Source of the DNA: Streptomyces monomycini
GTDB lineage: Bacteria > Actinomycetota > Actinomycetes > Streptomycetales > Streptomycetaceae
DNA length: 50,481 nt
Direction: 5' to 3'
Assembly (NCBI RefSeq): GCF_022271435.1
Contig: NZ_JAFIQY010000056.1
Coordinates: 1 to 50,481, forward strand
Position 1 is the stretch's first letter. Each line of letters starts with the position of its first letter. Shown here one piece after another: positions 49,965 to 50,481 of this stretch. The notes beneath the pieces were generated by a model. The model was not told where the DNA came from and made no database searches. It saw only the letters and a list, made by a program, of their open reading frames with translations. Both the position numbers and the translations under genes were made by a program.

Positions 49965-50481
49965 GTGAAACAGAGACGGTTTTTGCATAGGGCCGTGTGG
50001 CGTTTCGAGGCCATACGCCGATCTGGCAAGGGGGTGTTGTGGCGGCGTGGCGCCGGCGCCACGGTACTGTCCGCGTCACTGGTGGCGGGGTTGCTGGGGG
50101 CGGGGCCGGCGGCCGCGGCCGACCCCGCCGATCAGGATGTTCTGCCACTCAGGCGGGGAATGGTCCTCGACTACTGGCTGGACGGTGGCGCCGGCATCAA
50201 GATGGCGGCGGAGCAGGCGCTGCTGGGCTCTGACGAAGACATCCAGCGGTTCTTCACCCAGAAGGCCGGCATCGCGTTTGACGACAGTTACATCGCTGCC
50301 AGCCGGATCCTTGGCGAAGGCGGGCCCGCGGTGCGCGAGGCGGCCAAGGCCGCTCTCAAGGCCAGCAAGCGGGACAACCCCGAGCCGCTGAGTACCTTCC
50401 TGCAAGACGGCTGGCAGGCGCCGTTGCGGCAGGACAACGAGGTCGAGGCCTCCAAGGTCATCAACTTCGGTGGCTACGGGG
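49965..50481 (+). CDS. Secreted ALF-repeat protein, N-terminal part (cut by window edge)
   Basis: 172 codons open to the right edge. GTG start with GAAAGG 8 nt upstream. A long basic n-region (KQRRFLHRAVWRFEAIRRSG) and hydrophobic core (TVLSASLVAGLLGAGPAAAA) make a signal peptide, then from about residue 85 the short ALF repeats: AAEQALLGSDEDIQRFFTQK, DSYIAASRILGEGGPAVREA and AAKAALKASKRDNPEPLSTF. ALF repeats usually form helical arrays in the N-terminal half of large secreted actinobacterial proteins, several of which end in toxin or enzyme domains. What follows here is outside the window. Confidence 0.8.
   Translation, partial: MKQRRFLHRAVWRFEAIRRSGKGVLWRRGAGATVLSASLVAGLLGAGPAAAADPADQDVLPLRRGMVLDYWLDGGAGIKMAAEQALLGSDEDIQRFFTQKAGIAFDDSYIAASRILGEGGPAVREAAKAALKASKRDNPEPLSTFLQDGWQAPLRQDNEVEASKVINFGGYG

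Noticed and set aside
49335..50062. Several minus-strand frames of 100-130 codons in the gene-free stretch
   Set aside because: Mixed composition, no motif, and part of them are antisense to the ALF-repeat gene.

Overview
The window looks like chromosomal DNA of a Streptomyces or close relative. It has very high GC with strong third-position bias, many GTG starts, DmdR/IdeR-type iron boxes, rare TTA codons confined to a few genes, and actinobacterial families such as DUF2637 proteins, MmyB-type regulators and FxLD lanthipeptides. Positions 1-207, read on the minus strand, resemble the promoter/leader of a ribosomal RNA operon whose 16S gene would lie just outside the left edge.

Layout. (1) 0.4-5.4 kb: a NAD(P)-binding SDR/DUF2867 protein, a secreted DNRLRE-type protein, and a two-gene operon of a membrane-anchored von Willebrand A protein with a partner. 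(2) 5.5-14.05 kb: left half of a catecholate siderophore locus. A minus-strand operon (dhbA, dhbC, dhbE, dhbB, free aryl carrier protein) makes and activates 2,3-dihydroxybenzoate (DHB). Divergent from it are a fused iron-siderophore permease and an enterochelin-esterase-like hydrolase. (3) 14.06-24.3 kb: a compact FxLD-family class I lanthipeptide cluster: precursor, full-length LanB, LanC, a fused SpaB_C-like/O-methyltransferase protein, a helical protein of unknown function, and a divergent XRE regulator followed by a GNAT acetyltransferase. (4) 24.5-37.06 kb: right half of the siderophore locus: DHA2 exporter, an EntF/DhbF-like NRPS (C-A-T-C-A-T-TE), an M20 amidohydrolase, a siderophore-binding lipoprotein and the ABC ATPase. 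The NRPS codes read as a probable basic residue, then Thr, so DHB-Arg-Thr (griseobactin/streptobactin type) is the best product guess. Four iron boxes lie in the three divergent promoter regions of parts 2 and 4. (5) 37.2-44.3 kb: a GT1 glycosyltransferase, two 2OG-Fe oxygenases, a HemK-like methyltransferase, a CDGSH protein, a haem-oxygenase-like diiron protein, a FUSC membrane protein and a small secreted protein. (6) 44.4-50.5 kb: a DUF2637 membrane protein with His-rich hexapeptide repeats, a small conserved protein, an MmyB-like regulator fused to the scar of a berberine-type oxidase, a truncated PIN-like gene, a secreted five-repeat propeller protein, and the start of a secreted ALF-repeat protein cut by the right edge.

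The most striking point is that the lanthipeptide cluster sits as a block inside the siderophore locus, separating biosynthesis of the aryl cap, the permease and the esterase from the NRPS, the exporter and the binding protein/ATPase. The siderophore halves carry iron boxes. The lanthipeptide block shows none, and instead has its own divergent promoter, candidate operators and two TTA (bldA-type) codons, so the two halves and the block look separately regulated. All functions are inferred from reading the sequence; no database search was run.
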